A stretch of DNA of 64,000 bases, taken from assembly GCA_035361075.1 (NCBI GenBank), contig DAOSBX010000003.1, forward strand, positions 62,001-126,000, in the 5' to 3' direction. The notes below the pieces were generated by a model that worked only from the letters and a program-made list of their open reading frames with translations, had not been told where the DNA came from and did not search any database. Of the stretch, positions 35,522 to 45,484 are shown in pieces (position 1 is the stretch's first letter; the number at the start of each line of letters is the position of its first letter). A program made the translations under genes and the position numbers. This DNA comes from Candidatus Hydrogenedens sp. (GTDB lineage Bacteria; Hydrogenedentota; Hydrogenedentia; Hydrogenedentales; Hydrogenedentaceae).

Positions 35522-38500
35522 TTAGTCAGTCAAAGGAACAAATAAATACCCTGAATAACCACAGATAAGATAAACTCCTTTTGTCCCAATCCTGAATTTC
35601 ATCGGGTAAGAAGGTAGAGCAGTAAGAGTATTTAATTCAGGTTGTATATTATACCCTGTGTTCATTGTTAGCATTGATGCACCATCAATCAAAAGATAAA
35701 TTTGCTTGTCATTTATACTGAGGAAATCACCCCATACATCACCTATCTCTGTTTTTGTCCTATGTGTAAATGTACCATCAGCTTCTATATCCATTTTTTC
35801 TAACACAAGTGTATTATTCGATATTAAGGAAAGTAGATAAGGAGGCTGAATTTTGAGGGTTGCCCACGAGTATGTCATTTTTACTGAATCGATAATGGAA
35901 ACAGGTTCATTTTCTTCCCAAACAATGCTACGAATCCATAGCTCATAGTTATAGTAATAATCCATCTCTTGTCCATACTGCCAATCTTTCAAGAAAAGAA
36001 TATTCCCCGTTTCATTTGAAGATGCAAATATGCCAGGAACGTTTTTCGTCTCGCTTACCGCTAATGTCTTCAGATTTATTTCAGTGAGGTAGTAAGCGAT
36101 TACAGGATAATAATTATCAATATATGTAATATCCTTAATATATTTCTGAGTTGTTAGAAAGAGTTTTCCTCCTCCTTCGGATAGTGAAACGACATTATTG
36201 TAGCCAATGCCTACTGTTTTGAATTCCTCTATATTTTGAAGTGGTATTACAGCAAATCCTTCATAAGGTTGAATTTCATTGCCTAAAATAATGTCATATA
36301 CATTACCCCAACCTCTAAGAATTAAGGTATCTCCACAAATCATTACTGGTTTGTTTTCGGAAGAGGGATACCACCGATAATAATACCGCATAATTGATTT
36401 TCCTGCATTAGACATTACCTCCATTGCAGGAACTCCACTTCTCGAATCCTCAACAAGCACTTCAGGTATGTAATCACATCCTAAACACCAATTTCTATAC
36501 CAGGAATAATACGGAACCAAGTTTATTTTTATATCTTTTTGTATAGCCAGCGTATTCTCTTCATTTTTCTGAATAGATACCAAACGATAATATGATTCAT
36601 ATTCATAATTTTCTTTGTAATTCCATTCATTAAGTATCAAGAGAATATTGTTATCTTGTTTGAATGAATCTATTAATTGTCCAGCTGTTGTTATGGGAAT
36701 AGAATCAATCACATTAAAGTCATCTACTAAACGGATTTCTATGGTCTGGTTTTCATTGTGTTGAACTATCTCAATACGTGCTTCACTATCTCCATCTTCA
36801 AGAACATCCGCTACATATTCTGCAAGTGTAATTAGAGTAGGTGTCAATTCAGGTGCATTTGTCTTATCACACTTTATTTCATGGATAAAGTCAGAGGTAA
36901 TGGCATAATAATAATCACTATACTCAATAGTTCTTGATACCTGTCCTTTCATCTCTACAGCACCTAAAGGCACTAATTTTCTTGATTCCACATCCCAACG
37001 AATAAATTGCAATTGCTCCTTATATTCATTTCCATTCCACCCGCTAAAAGGAACAACTATCAAATCATCAAAAATTCGAAATGCCTTCACATCGTTAAAA
37101 GCAGAAGACCATACCCAACCCTCACCAATAGATACTACTGAGACTTCCTGTGGAACTTTGGGGTCAGAAACATCAAACCAACTTACCTTGACACGACGTT
37201 GCCCGTCAGTATCATCTACGCCTAATCCAATAAGCTGATTGCCAATAGGTTCAATGTATGTAGACCATCCAGGAACTTTTAATTGTCCTTTAACCTGTGG
37301 ATTAGTTGGGTCTGAAATATCTACTACAAAAAGTGGATCAATAGTAAAGTAGGTAACAAGATATGCCAATGGACCCGCAAAACGTGTCGCATACAAAGTT
37401 TCACCTTGTGCATCGGGTATTGTAATTTGGGATGTTTGTACTATATTTGTTGGGTCAGAAATATTAAAAATAGTTAAGTATGTATGTCTTTCTGGCCAAG
37501 ATGTATTAGAGACAACCCGCAAATAACCATCCCATTCATCTAACTTAAATCTATCTACAATGTTCCCTGGTACATCTACTGGTTTGTAATTTAAAATTTC
37601 CCCATTTGGGTCTGTAATGTCTATGTATGTAATTTGTGTGTTATTACTTTCCCAAAGTGGTGCGGCAACATATATAGCATTAACAGATGCTTGAATTACT
37701 GTGCCATAGCCTGGAAATTGTATTTGGTCTGTGATGGTCGGATTATTTATTTGTGTCAAATCTACACTGGTAATCCAGCACGTACTCCCTGAATTTACAG
37801 TCCAGTCAGAAGTTGTGGGACTCTCTGTTCCACTTCCAATCTCACTTTCCTCCCCTCTTTCTTCCATTGCTACATAATAATATTGGTAATTTGATGTTAC
37901 TGCGTATAAAATATTTCCTAACATTCGGCTATCAATAAAATCACCAGGTAATGATAAAGAAGATTCGACAGACGGTTTTTCAATATCTTGAATATTTACA
38001 ATATATAATTGAGAGCCAGTAGTTTTTTTAACGACACCATTTTCAATAGTGTGACGAATGGTATAACCAATAAGGACATAAGCACGACCATCTTTAATAT
38101 ACAAATCTCTGGGGTAGCCATAAATAGGAACATTTGAAACAACAGATTTCTCGTTTAAATCAACAATCGTAAGACCACGATATTGATTTAGCACAAACAG
38201 ATAATTATCTCTCATTCTAAATACATCAGGCTCAACTAATTCCCTTGTTGTAGGGCTACTACCCCCTTCTGTTCCATTCTCTTCTGATTCATCTACAGAT
38301 GTCGGTTTATTTCCATAGTCTACTTCTGTATCACGAGTATTGTATAGTAATGCACTTGTAAATTTTGTAGTACTATTATTTTCTCCTTCACTTGCCCCTT
38401 CGCCTTCTACTACACCTTCTTGAGCCCCTTCGGTTGTTCCTTCGGAGCTTGGCTGTCCTTCTTTTGTTTCTTCTTGCTGTCCTTCTGTTGCACCTTCTGT

Positions 38501-38650
38501 TGCTCCTTCAGAAGTTGTTGGATTTCCTAAATATTGGGAATTCCCAGATTCTGATGGGATATTACTGTTGGGTTTACTTGTGTTATTACAAGAAACGACC
38601 AAAACTACCATGAATAAAACCAAACTATAAATAAAATATTTATTTCTCAT
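35522..38650 (-). CDS. Beta-propeller domain lipoprotein with TEG/EGEG linker
   Basis: A 1042-aa protein with a lipoprotein signal (VVLVVSC, Cys21). A long Ser/Thr/Glu/Gly-rich linker (ATEGATEG, EGVVEGEGASEGE) leads into a beta-propeller region of the PF09826 kind. The region opens with ELVEPDVFRMRDNYLFVLNQYRGLTIVDL and repeats blades of the form YIVNIQDIEKPSVESSLSLPG, ISDPTNPQVKGQLKVPG and VSDPKVPQEVSVVSIGEGW. It is exported and probably surface-exposed, perhaps linked to extracellular binding or proteolysis. It converges on carA with 13 bp between stops. Confidence 0.82.
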   Translation of the reverse strand: MRNKYFIYSLVLFMVVLVVSCNNTSKPNSNIPSESGNSQYLGNPTTSEGATEGATEGQQEETKEGQPSSEGTTEGAQEGVVEGEGASEGENNSTTKFTSALLYNTRDTEVDYGNKPTSVDESEENGTEGGSSPTTRELVEPDVFRMRDNYLFVLNQYRGLTIVDLNEKSVVSNVPIYGYPRDLYIKDGRAYVLIGYTIRHTIENGVVKKTTGSQLYIVNIQDIEKPSVESSLSLPGDFIDSRMLGNILYAVTSNYQYYYVAMEERGEESEIGSGTESPTTSDWTVNSGSTCWITSVDLTQINNPTITDQIQFPGYGTVIQASVNAIYVAAPLWESNNTQITYIDITDPNGEILNYKPVDVPGNIVDRFKLDEWDGYLRVVSNTSWPERHTYLTIFNISDPTNIVQTSQITIPDAQGETLYATRFAGPLAYLVTYFTIDPLFVVDISDPTNPQVKGQLKVPGWSTYIEPIGNQLIGLGVDDTDGQRRVKVSWFDVSDPKVPQEVSVVSIGEGWVWSSAFNDVKAFRIFDDLIVVPFSGWNGNEYKEQLQFIRWDVESRKLVPLGAVEMKGQVSRTIEYSDYYYAITSDFIHEIKCDKTNAPELTPTLITLAEYVADVLEDGDSEARIEIVQHNENQTIEIRLVDDFNVIDSIPITTAGQLIDSFKQDNNILLILNEWNYKENYEYESYYRLVSIQKNEENTLAIQKDIKINLVPYYSWYRNWCLGCDYIPEVLVEDSRSGVPAMEVMSNAGKSIMRYYYRWYPSSENKPVMICGDTLILRGWGNVYDIILGNEIQPYEGFAVIPLQNIEEFKTVGIGYNNVVSLSEGGGKLFLTTQKYIKDITYIDNYYPVIAYYLTEINLKTLAVSETKNVPGIFASSNETGNILFLKDWQYGQEMDYYYNYELWIRSIVWEENEPVSIIDSVKMTYSWATLKIQPPYLLSLISNNTLVLEKMDIEADGTFTHRTKTEIGDVWGDFLSINDKQIYLLIDGASMLTMNTGYNIQPELNTLTALPSYPMKFRIGTKGVYLICGYSGYLFVPLTD

Positions 38651-38767
38651 ATATTTATCCTTATCGTTAAATATCTCTTTATTAATTATCTAACCACATT
38701 TATATATTATACACTTATCACGGAAAAATGTAAACAAAAATATAGTTGAATATTTAAAATTTAAAAA

Positions 38768-38822
38768 TTGTGAATGTAGGTCTATTTGTATTAATATTAT
38801 ATACCTTCTTGTGAATGTAAGT
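38768..38822 (+). repeat. Pair of 14-bp direct repeats upstream of the Gfo/Idh gene
   Basis: TTGTGAATGTAGGT (38768-38781) recurs as TTGTGAATGTAAGT (38809-38822), 13 of 14 bases identical, 41 bp apart, or close to four helical turns. The pair lies 47-101 bp before the start of the Tat-exported oxidoreductase. It could be a pair of activator or repressor sites. Confidence 0.5.
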
Positions 38823-38868
38823 ATTTCCAAAAAAACTATTCAATATAAATTAAGAAGGAGTTTTATCC

Positions 38869-40266
38869 ATGAAAGAAAAAAACAAAAAGGAAGTCAGTCG
38901 TAGAGATTTTATTGAAAAAACAGCAAAAATTACCGCAGGATTAGCGGTAGGTTCTACATTAACAAAAGTAGCCAATGCTCAGGTATATAAGTCCATTCTT
39001 CCATCAAAGGTATTAGGTGCAAACGAAAAAATTCGAACAGGACACATTGGTACAGGAGGTATGGGACGTTCTAATCTCGGTTTCGTCCTACAACGAGACG
39101 ATATTCAGCCGATTGCGTTATGCGATTTATATCCAAAGAATCTTGAACGTGGTGCACAAATGGTTCGACAAAAATTTTCAGATTTTACAATGCACCACGA
39201 TTTCCGAGAAGTTATTGATAACAAAGATGTTGATGCTGTTGTGATAGCTACTCCAGACCATTGGCATTGCCTTTGCGTTTTATATTCTGCCGATGCAAAG
39301 AAACATATTTATTGTGAAAAACCATTGTCAACAACTATTCAAGAAGGTCGAAAAATGGTTGAGGCTGTCCGCAGAAATGGTGTAATTTTTCAAGGTGGAA
39401 CAATGCAACGAAGTGGAGAACATTTTAAAGAAGCGGTAGAGTTAGTAAAAAGTGGTTATATTGGTAAAGTTGCCCATGTAGAAACATTTAACCACGAAGA
39501 TAAACCCATCGAAGGAATCGGCTTGGGAGATGACGACCGTGCTAAATGGGAAAAAGAAGGCTTAGATTGGGATTTCCATCAAGGATGGGTTGAGCATCGT
39601 CCATTTAATACCAATCGTTGGATTTATCATTTCCGCTGGTTCCTTGAATATTCTGGCGGTAAAATCACCGATTGGGGTGCACATCTAATTGACATTGCTT
39701 TGTGGGGTATGGGCGAAGAAAAACAACCTAAATCTGTCAGTGCCATCGGTGGAAAATATGTTTTGACTGATAACAGGACAACACCGGATACCCTTGAAGC
39801 GGTATGGGAATTTGATGATTATATCCTTACATTCTCAAATCGTGTATACAACCAATATCTACCTAAAGGATATTCTGACCATGGTATTTTATTCCATGGA
39901 ACATTGGGTACTCTTAAAGTTGACCGTGGTGGTTACGAAGTTTTTCCTGTGCCTAATAACGATGGTTGTGAGCCCAAGAAATCAGGACCATCTCAATTAA
40001 ATGAACCACATTGGCAAAACTTTGTAGATTCCATTCGTGAACATAAAGACCCCATTGTTACTGTCGAAACACTTCATAACACAACTCGTGTTTGCCATAT
40101 GGGAACATGTGCTTATGTCGCAGGTGCAAGATTGAGATGGGACCCTGTAAATGAGAGATTTATAGGTGATGATGACGCCACCAAGAAGGCAAATGAATGG
40201 GCTTACCGTCCTTACCTGAATGGATGGAGTTTAACACCTCCCTACGATAGACAACAAAAAGCATAA
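38869..40266 (+). CDS. Tat-exported Gfo/Idh/MocA-family oxidoreductase
   Basis: A 465-aa protein. It opens with a twin-arginine signal (SRRDFIEKTAKITAGLAVGS, cut near VANAQ). The Rossmann domain has IRTGHIGTGGMGRSN, DAVVIATPDHWH and the family motif YCEKPLSTTIQEGR. The C-terminal half (HFRWFLEYSGGKITDWGAHLIDIALWGM, seen in two blocks) is the long form common in Planctomycetes and PVC relatives. It probably oxidises or isomerises a sugar with a bound NAD(P) that is loaded before export. It is monocistronic and is followed by a short GC-rich 9-mer repeat. Confidence 0.92.
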   Translation: MKEKNKKEVSRRDFIEKTAKITAGLAVGSTLTKVANAQVYKSILPSKVLGANEKIRTGHIGTGGMGRSNLGFVLQRDDIQPIALCDLYPKNLERGAQMVRQKFSDFTMHHDFREVIDNKDVDAVVIATPDHWHCLCVLYSADAKKHIYCEKPLSTTIQEGRKMVEAVRRNGVIFQGGTMQRSGEHFKEAVELVKSGYIGKVAHVETFNHEDKPIEGIGLGDDDRAKWEKEGLDWDFHQGWVEHRPFNTNRWIYHFRWFLEYSGGKITDWGAHLIDIALWGMGEEKQPKSVSAIGGKYVLTDNRTTPDTLEAVWEFDDYILTFSNRVYNQYLPKGYSDHGILFHGTLGTLKVDRGGYEVFPVPNNDGCEPKKSGPSQLNEPHWQNFVDSIREHKDPIVTVETLHNTTRVCHMGTCAYVAGARLRWDPVNERFIGDDDATKKANEWAYRPYLNGWSLTPPYDRQQKA

Positions 40267-40279
40267 AATATAATATTTT

Positions 40280-40315
40280 TGTCCTACACGTCCGACATGT
40301 CCGCCCCGTCTGATA
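40280..40315. repeat. Degenerate 9-bp tandem repeat (TGTCCGACN type), copy 1
   Basis: Four successive 9-mers read TGTCCTACA, CGTCCGACA, TGTCCGCCC and CGTCTGATA between two convergent genes. A second array of the same unit is at 51363-51407. The base composition differs sharply from the surroundings. Confidence 0.6.
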
Positions 40316-40333
40316 GTTTTAAAGTTCAAAAAA

Positions 40334-41662
40334 TTATTCTACTTCTGGAAGAAACGTAGGAGAAATTACAACCCCTTTCGGGAGAGTTGAGGTTCTGTCA
40401 TAATATAAAATTTTTCCACAACAAAACGTGTATTTCACTTTACCGCACAATTTCATCCCGATAAAAGGTGAATTAGAACTTTTAGAGTAAAAACAGCTAT
40501 TTGTTACAACCCATTCTTCATTCGGGTCAAAGATGGTAATATCTGCTGGGGAACCAATAGATAGACTCCCCGCATTTATCTTTATTATCCCAGCAGGATT
40601 TTTTGTTAGTAATCGTATAGCATGTTCCATTGATATATGCCCACCTTTTACAAGACCTGTAATTACACAGCCTAATAAAGTTTCAAGCCCAATAACCCCA
40701 AAAGGAGCCTCTTGAAAAGGAACATTCTTCTCAGTACTTGTATGGGGTGCGTGGTCTGTAGCGATACAATCAATGGTTCCATCCTTTAACCCTTCAATAA
40801 TTGCCTCAACATCCGACTTATCCCGTAATGGTGGGTTCATTTTCATATTTGTATTATAATTTTCCAGATTTTCTTCTGTTAGCATCCAATAATGAGGGCA
40901 TGTTTCCGCAGTAACTTTGATACCTTCCCTTTTTGCCTCACGGATAATTTCCACTCCACGTTTTGTAGTTACATGTTGAATATGTATAGGTGCATCTGCT
41001 AATTTTGCTAACCGAATATTTCGTTCAATCCTTGTCTCTTCTGCTTCTCTGGGTATTCCAGGTATCCCAAGTTTAGTGGATACAAATCCTTCATTCATCG
41101 CTCCACCTTCACTTAGAGAGGCATCTTCACAATGGGCTAAATAAAGCAATCCTACCATCCGTGAATATTCCAAAACATACCTCAATACCGCCGAAGATTC
41201 TATATCATCCCCATCGTCTGTAACCGCAACAGCCCCAGAATCAAGCAGGTCTGCCATTTCTGTTAATTCTTTGCCTTCACGTCCTTTTGTTGCACATGCT
41301 GATGGATAGATATGAACTCCATCAAGGTCTTGTGCACGACGAACCACCAATTCTACCATCCCAGCATTATCAATAGGTGGCATTGTATTGGGCATCGTTA
41401 CGACAGATGTAACACCGCCATGAACTGCCGCTCTCGCACCACTGGCAATAGTTTCCTTAGACTCAAACCCTGGTTCCCGAAAGTGGACATGTAAATCGAC
41501 AAATCCAGGCGAAACAACCATTCCATCAGCATCAATAAAAACATCACCTTCAAGGTTACTTCCAATTACGGTAATTACTCCATGTTCAAATCCCAAATCG
41601 GACTTCTCTGACATCCCTGTTTCTGGGTTAATAACCCAACCATTTCTAATAACAATTCTCAT
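40334..41662 (-). CDS. pyrC: Dihydroorotase
   Basis: A 442-aa class I dihydroorotase. It has the metal-binding DLHVHFREPG, VTSVVTMPNTMPPIDN, AHCEDASLSEGG, IHIQHVTTKRG with the second His, TAETCPHYWMLTEE and IATDHAPH with the catalytic Asp. It is 14 bp downstream of the PyrR-PyrB fusion gene and clearly in the same operon. It cyclises carbamoyl-aspartate in pyrimidine synthesis. Confidence 0.96.
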   Translation of the reverse strand: MRIVIRNGWVINPETGMSEKSDLGFEHGVITVIGSNLEGDVFIDADGMVVSPGFVDLHVHFREPGFESKETIASGARAAVHGGVTSVVTMPNTMPPIDNAGMVELVVRRAQDLDGVHIYPSACATKGREGKELTEMADLLDSGAVAVTDDGDDIESSAVLRYVLEYSRMVGLLYLAHCEDASLSEGGAMNEGFVSTKLGIPGIPREAEETRIERNIRLAKLADAPIHIQHVTTKRGVEIIREAKREGIKVTAETCPHYWMLTEENLENYNTNMKMNPPLRDKSDVEAIIEGLKDGTIDCIATDHAPHTSTEKNVPFQEAPFGVIGLETLLGCVITGLVKGGHISMEHAIRLLTKNPAGIIKINAGSLSIGSPADITIFDPNEEWVVTNSCFYSKSSNSPFIGMKLCGKVKYTFCCGKILYYDRTSTLPKGVVISPTFLPEVE

Positions 41663-41676
41663 AAATATTCTCCAAA

Positions 41677-43272
41677 TTAAAGAGATTGACTATTAGCCAA
41701 TAAATGCATTACTGCCATACGTACTGCAACTCCATGGCTTACTTGATGTAAAATCAAACTTCTCTTACTATCCGCTATATTCGTAGCCAATTCCACATCA
41801 CGATTAATAGGTCCCGGATGCATCACAATGGCATGCTCCGGTGCATAACGAATCGTCTCATTATCAATCCGGTATAATCGGATATACTCCCGAATACTTG
41901 GAAACAAACCTCGTGTTTGACGTTCCAATTGAATTCGCAATGCATAGATAATATCTGTGTCAACTAATGCTTCTTTGAGATTAGTTGTTATCCTTACTCC
42001 TAATTGCTCAAAACTTTTGGGTAATAATGTTTGGGGTCCACACAACGTTATATTGGCTCCCAATTTCAGTAAAGCCCAAATGTTACTCCGTGCAACCCGA
42101 CTATGTGCTATATCTCCAATTATTGAAATCCGAACCCCTTCCAACGTTGCTTTGGGGTCCTTCCGATGGCTTCGAATGAATTCCCTCATTGTAAAAACAT
42201 CCAGAAGTCCTTGTGTAGGATGTTCATGTTGCCCATCTCCTGCATTTATTACATGAGAAGTGTGAGAATCTGCAAGTAATTTTGGTACCCCTGAACAACG
42301 ATGTCGAACAACAAGAATATCTGTTTTCATGGCTTCTATGTTATATAAAGTATCGTGCAATGTTTCTCCCTTCTTTTCGCTTGAACTTGACGCAGATAAG
42401 GAAAGTGTGTCAGCACTTAATCGCTTCGCTGCAAGGTCAAACGAAACAAAAGTCCGTGTACTTGGTTCGTGAAACCAATGAACAACAACTCTCCCTTGTA
42501 AAAGTGGTACCTTTTTTATACCCGTTTTACGCGACATTACTTCTAAAAAGGCTGGAACCATATCTAAAATGGAGAGTATTTCCTCCTTTGATAAAAATTG
42601 CAACCCTAATAAATCTTTATGCTTCCATATTTTCAAAGCAGGATGGTCAGCACTAAATACTTGTTCCCCCTCAGAAACTTCGCTTAATACATTTTCCGCA
42701 GGTGCTTTATGTTCCTCAACCTTAACCATGTCTTTCCCATCCGTTTCCTTGAGTAAAACTGAGATCCACAAATTGGATGGAATTGCTTCTGTCTCAGGTT
42801 TCCAAGCACAGTAAGAAGGTTGAATGGGCACTTCTCTGCCTCCGCGGTCAATTAAACAGGCAAGTAGTATTTTTTTCGGTCGACCATAATACATAATCTC
42901 GTCCATCGCCGCACGAATTGTTCTTCCAGCGGCAAGCACATCATCAACCAAAATAATCGTTCTATAGTTAATGTCAAATGAAAAATGTGTTGTGCCCCGA
43001 ACCTGAACTGTCCCTCGTCCAATTCGCAAGTCATCACGATACAACGTTGTTGCAACAGCCCCTACTGGTGGTAATACATTAGATAGTTTAAATATTTCCT
43101 GTGCAATTCTCTGAGCCAGAGGATACCCTCTCCGCAAAATACCTATTAAAGCAAGTTCCTGCACATCATTTTCATTTACAATTTCACGAGCCAAAAAGTG
43201 AACTAATTTTTGAATATCGTCTTCTTTAAATAATATTTTTCCTGCACAAATTGAGGCATTATTACTTTCCAT
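41677..43272 (-). CDS. pyrB: PyrR-PyrB fusion: pyrimidine regulator / aspartate carbamoyltransferase catalytic chain
   Basis: A protein of about 531 aa from the ATG at 43272, which has AAAAGG eight bases upstream; an ATG at 43323 would add 17 residues. Residues 1-190 are a PyrR-like phosphoribosyltransferase: ILRRGYPLAQRIAQ, TTLYRDDL, and the PRPP loop TIILVDDVLAAGRTIRAAMDEI. A linker of about 40 residues follows. The rest is aspartate carbamoyltransferase: HEPSTRTFVSFDLAAKRL, GDGQHEHPTQGLLDVFTM, SIIGDIAHSRVARSN, and MHPGPINRDVEL. Both halves keep their signature residues. It heads pyrC and lies downstream of rtcB. No PyrI chain is visible. Confidence 0.93.
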   Translation of the reverse strand: MESNNASICAGKILFKEDDIQKLVHFLAREIVNENDVQELALIGILRRGYPLAQRIAQEIFKLSNVLPPVGAVATTLYRDDLRIGRGTVQVRGTTHFSFDINYRTIILVDDVLAAGRTIRAAMDEIMYYGRPKKILLACLIDRGGREVPIQPSYCAWKPETEAIPSNLWISVLLKETDGKDMVKVEEHKAPAENVLSEVSEGEQVFSADHPALKIWKHKDLLGLQFLSKEEILSILDMVPAFLEVMSRKTGIKKVPLLQGRVVVHWFHEPSTRTFVSFDLAAKRLSADTLSLSASSSSEKKGETLHDTLYNIEAMKTDILVVRHRCSGVPKLLADSHTSHVINAGDGQHEHPTQGLLDVFTMREFIRSHRKDPKATLEGVRISIIGDIAHSRVARSNIWALLKLGANITLCGPQTLLPKSFEQLGVRITTNLKEALVDTDIIYALRIQLERQTRGLFPSIREYIRLYRIDNETIRYAPEHAIVMHPGPINRDVELATNIADSKRSLILHQVSHGVAVRMAVMHLLANSQSL

Positions 43273-43360
43273 AAGTTTTACCTTTTTAATTAATGGTAAA
43301 GGATGTTTGATAAATTTTACCAATCAGACATATGTTGTACAAAATAAAAAACCAGACAAA

Positions 43361-44794
43361 TCAATCTTCAGGTTTTTCACCAGCAGGAGCCATCTTAACA
43401 ATTCGCGGATAAAACACTGCCACTGGTACCACAAGGTCACTTTGTTCTTCCATCACTTTATCTATATTCTTATAGACCAAAGGAATTTCATCTACCCCCG
43501 CTGTTAATACTGTAATCCGTCGCTCCTTTAATAGAGATTCCACTTTTTTCCATGATAACGTCTTTTTAGCTTGAGCACGACTCATAACACGTCCAGCCCC
43601 ATGGGCAGCAGAACGCAATGAATCCTCATTTCCTAATCCCCTAACGATATAAGCAGGACTTGCCATAGACCCTGGAATAATACCTAACTGACCTTGTTCT
43701 GCAGGTGTAGCACCTTTACGATGAACAATAACCTCACGACCATCATGAATTTCCTTCCATGCAAAATTATGGTGATTTTCAACACTCCACAAAATAGGCA
43801 CACCAAGATTCTTACTTATATGTGTATGGATACATTCATGGTTCGCCTGGGCATATTTCCCCATCAACTGCATAGCCTCCCAGTATTCTTGCCCAGTGTG
43901 TGAGTCTAAAGATAACCACGCAAGATGTTGAAACTGTTTCGGTAGTTCTGGATGTCGTTGTCTTGCAATCTTACTGTAATATTCACATACCAAAGAACCT
44001 GTTCCACGACTACCACTATGGGTTAGAAGTGCCAAATATTTTCCCTTAGCAAGCGGAAGTTCATCTGTGATAACCTCCAAAATTCCAAATTCAACAAAAT
44101 GATTTCCACTACCACTGGTACCTAATTGGTCCCATGCCTTATCCTTATGCTCACGAGTTACAGGGGAAATATTCCAGTCCAAATCCATGACAGGATGCTG
44201 TCTCCGTGGCTTGAATGTAGAACCTACTCCAAATCGTGTTTCCTGTTCAATGGCTTTTTTTAGTCGTGTAGGTTCTTCATCAATAATTTTAGGATGCAAC
44301 TCGAAAACACTTAGTTTTACCCTGCAGGCAATATCTACACCGACTGCAAACGGGATAACAGCATTATCAGTGGCTAATACTCCTCCGATAGGCAAACCAT
44401 AACCAACATGAGCATCAGGCATAAGAGCCCCACGTACCGATACAGGAAGCGAGCAAGCATTACGTATCTGTTGGATAGATTCCTCGTCAATTTCTGTGCC
44501 CCATATCTTAAAAGGTGCTTTGGTTGGTTTTGAAAAATCATCAGAAAATAGTTCTTTAGTATGAGAAATAACCGTCTGTTGAAATTCAGGCATACTTTGA
44601 TAAACAGACCGTGCTAATTCACCCCAGAGAGAGTTATTCACAAATGTGCCTGGATTACGAATAATAACTCGCAACATCCGTTTTGCCTCTTTTTTAGACA
44701 TCCCATCTTTTATCGCTTTGTTAAAAGATTGCAGAGCCAACTCTCTTATTGATTTCGTTGTATATCCTGTCTGAATTAATTCTTTTTCTTTCAT
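43361..44794 (-). CDS. rtcB: RtcB-family RNA ligase
   Basis: A 477-aa RtcB homologue. It has ALMPDAHVGYGLPIGGVLAT, VGVDIACRVKL (metal Asp/Cys), LGTSGSGNHFVEFGIL, LTHSGSRGTG, VENHHNFAWKE and HRKGATPAEQGQLGIIPGSM. It ends with AHGAGRVMSRAQAKKTL carrying the guanylylated His. RtcB joins 3'-phosphate or 2',3'-cyclic-phosphate RNA ends to 5'-OH ends. No rtcA or archease gene is nearby. It is between the Nudix and pyrRB genes, all leftward, so it may share their transcript. Confidence 0.93.
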   Translation of the reverse strand: MKEKELIQTGYTTKSIRELALQSFNKAIKDGMSKKEAKRMLRVIIRNPGTFVNNSLWGELARSVYQSMPEFQQTVISHTKELFSDDFSKPTKAPFKIWGTEIDEESIQQIRNACSLPVSVRGALMPDAHVGYGLPIGGVLATDNAVIPFAVGVDIACRVKLSVFELHPKIIDEEPTRLKKAIEQETRFGVGSTFKPRRQHPVMDLDWNISPVTREHKDKAWDQLGTSGSGNHFVEFGILEVITDELPLAKGKYLALLTHSGSRGTGSLVCEYYSKIARQRHPELPKQFQHLAWLSLDSHTGQEYWEAMQLMGKYAQANHECIHTHISKNLGVPILWSVENHHNFAWKEIHDGREVIVHRKGATPAEQGQLGIIPGSMASPAYIVRGLGNEDSLRSAAHGAGRVMSRAQAKKTLSWKKVESLLKERRITVLTAGVDEIPLVYKNIDKVMEEQSDLVVPVAVFYPRIVKMAPAGEKPED

Positions 44795-44851
44795 ATCAAA
44801 AATCAGCCTTGTAGTGAAAAATAAAACTTACCTATTAAAATAACGATATAA

Positions 44852-45370
44852 CTACAAACTTTGAATATAGAGGTTTAATAGTTCTCTATGAGCTGTAAAT
44901 GCCAGCTGTGGAAGTTGGTCATGTAAAAAAAATTGTGCCTCTGAAACGTCACTACCCGCCTTAATTTCTCCTTTCCAACGGTTAACGACAAAACCCAATA
45001 CTAAAATAGTACCCGTTTGTTGACTTGGTTGTGCGGAAATCCCTAAAAGTTGAATTTGTTCCGCAATAAGACCTGTTTCTTCATACAATTCCCGTACTGC
45101 CGATTCCTCCGTAGTCTCCCCAAGTTCCATGTACCCTCCTGGAAGAGTCCATTGACCAAAAGCAGGATAGATTGCCCGTTTTGTAAGAAGTAAATCCTTA
45201 CCTGTTCTTGTTACAAAACAACATGTCGCAGGAGTCGGATTGTGATAATAAAACCTTTGACAGGAACTACAAAAAGGACGTGGCTTCTCCCCATCATCTG
45301 TAAGTATCAATGCATTCCCACAGACGGCACAAAAACGCCATGGAAACGGCTCAATAAAATGTATTGGCAT
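44852..45370 (-). CDS. Nudix hydrolase with N-terminal zinc ribbon
   Basis: A 172-aa protein. An N-terminal zinc ribbon (CAVCGNALIL, FCSSCQRFYYHNP) precedes a Nudix domain. The Nudix box is GGYMELGETTEESAVRELYEETGL. The arrangement resembles the NADH pyrophosphatase (NudC) group and ADP-ribose pyrophosphatases, but the length is that of a short version. The likely substrate is a nucleoside diphosphate linked to another group. It lies 57 bp upstream of rtcB on the same strand. Confidence 0.9.
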   Translation of the reverse strand: MPIHFIEPFPWRFCAVCGNALILTDDGEKPRPFCSSCQRFYYHNPTPATCCFVTRTGKDLLLTKRAIYPAFGQWTLPGGYMELGETTEESAVRELYEETGLIAEQIQLLGISAQPSQQTGTILVLGFVVNRWKGEIKAGSDVSEAQFFLHDQLPQLAFTAHRELLNLYIQSL

Positions 45371-45484
45371 AATCCAATCCTTCTGCCTATTTACAAAATA
45401 AATTTAGATTATATTAATATATTATAATTCTTTTTTAATTGTGCCATTTTATTTTTTTTTAACGATAATAAAAAGGAAGAAACA

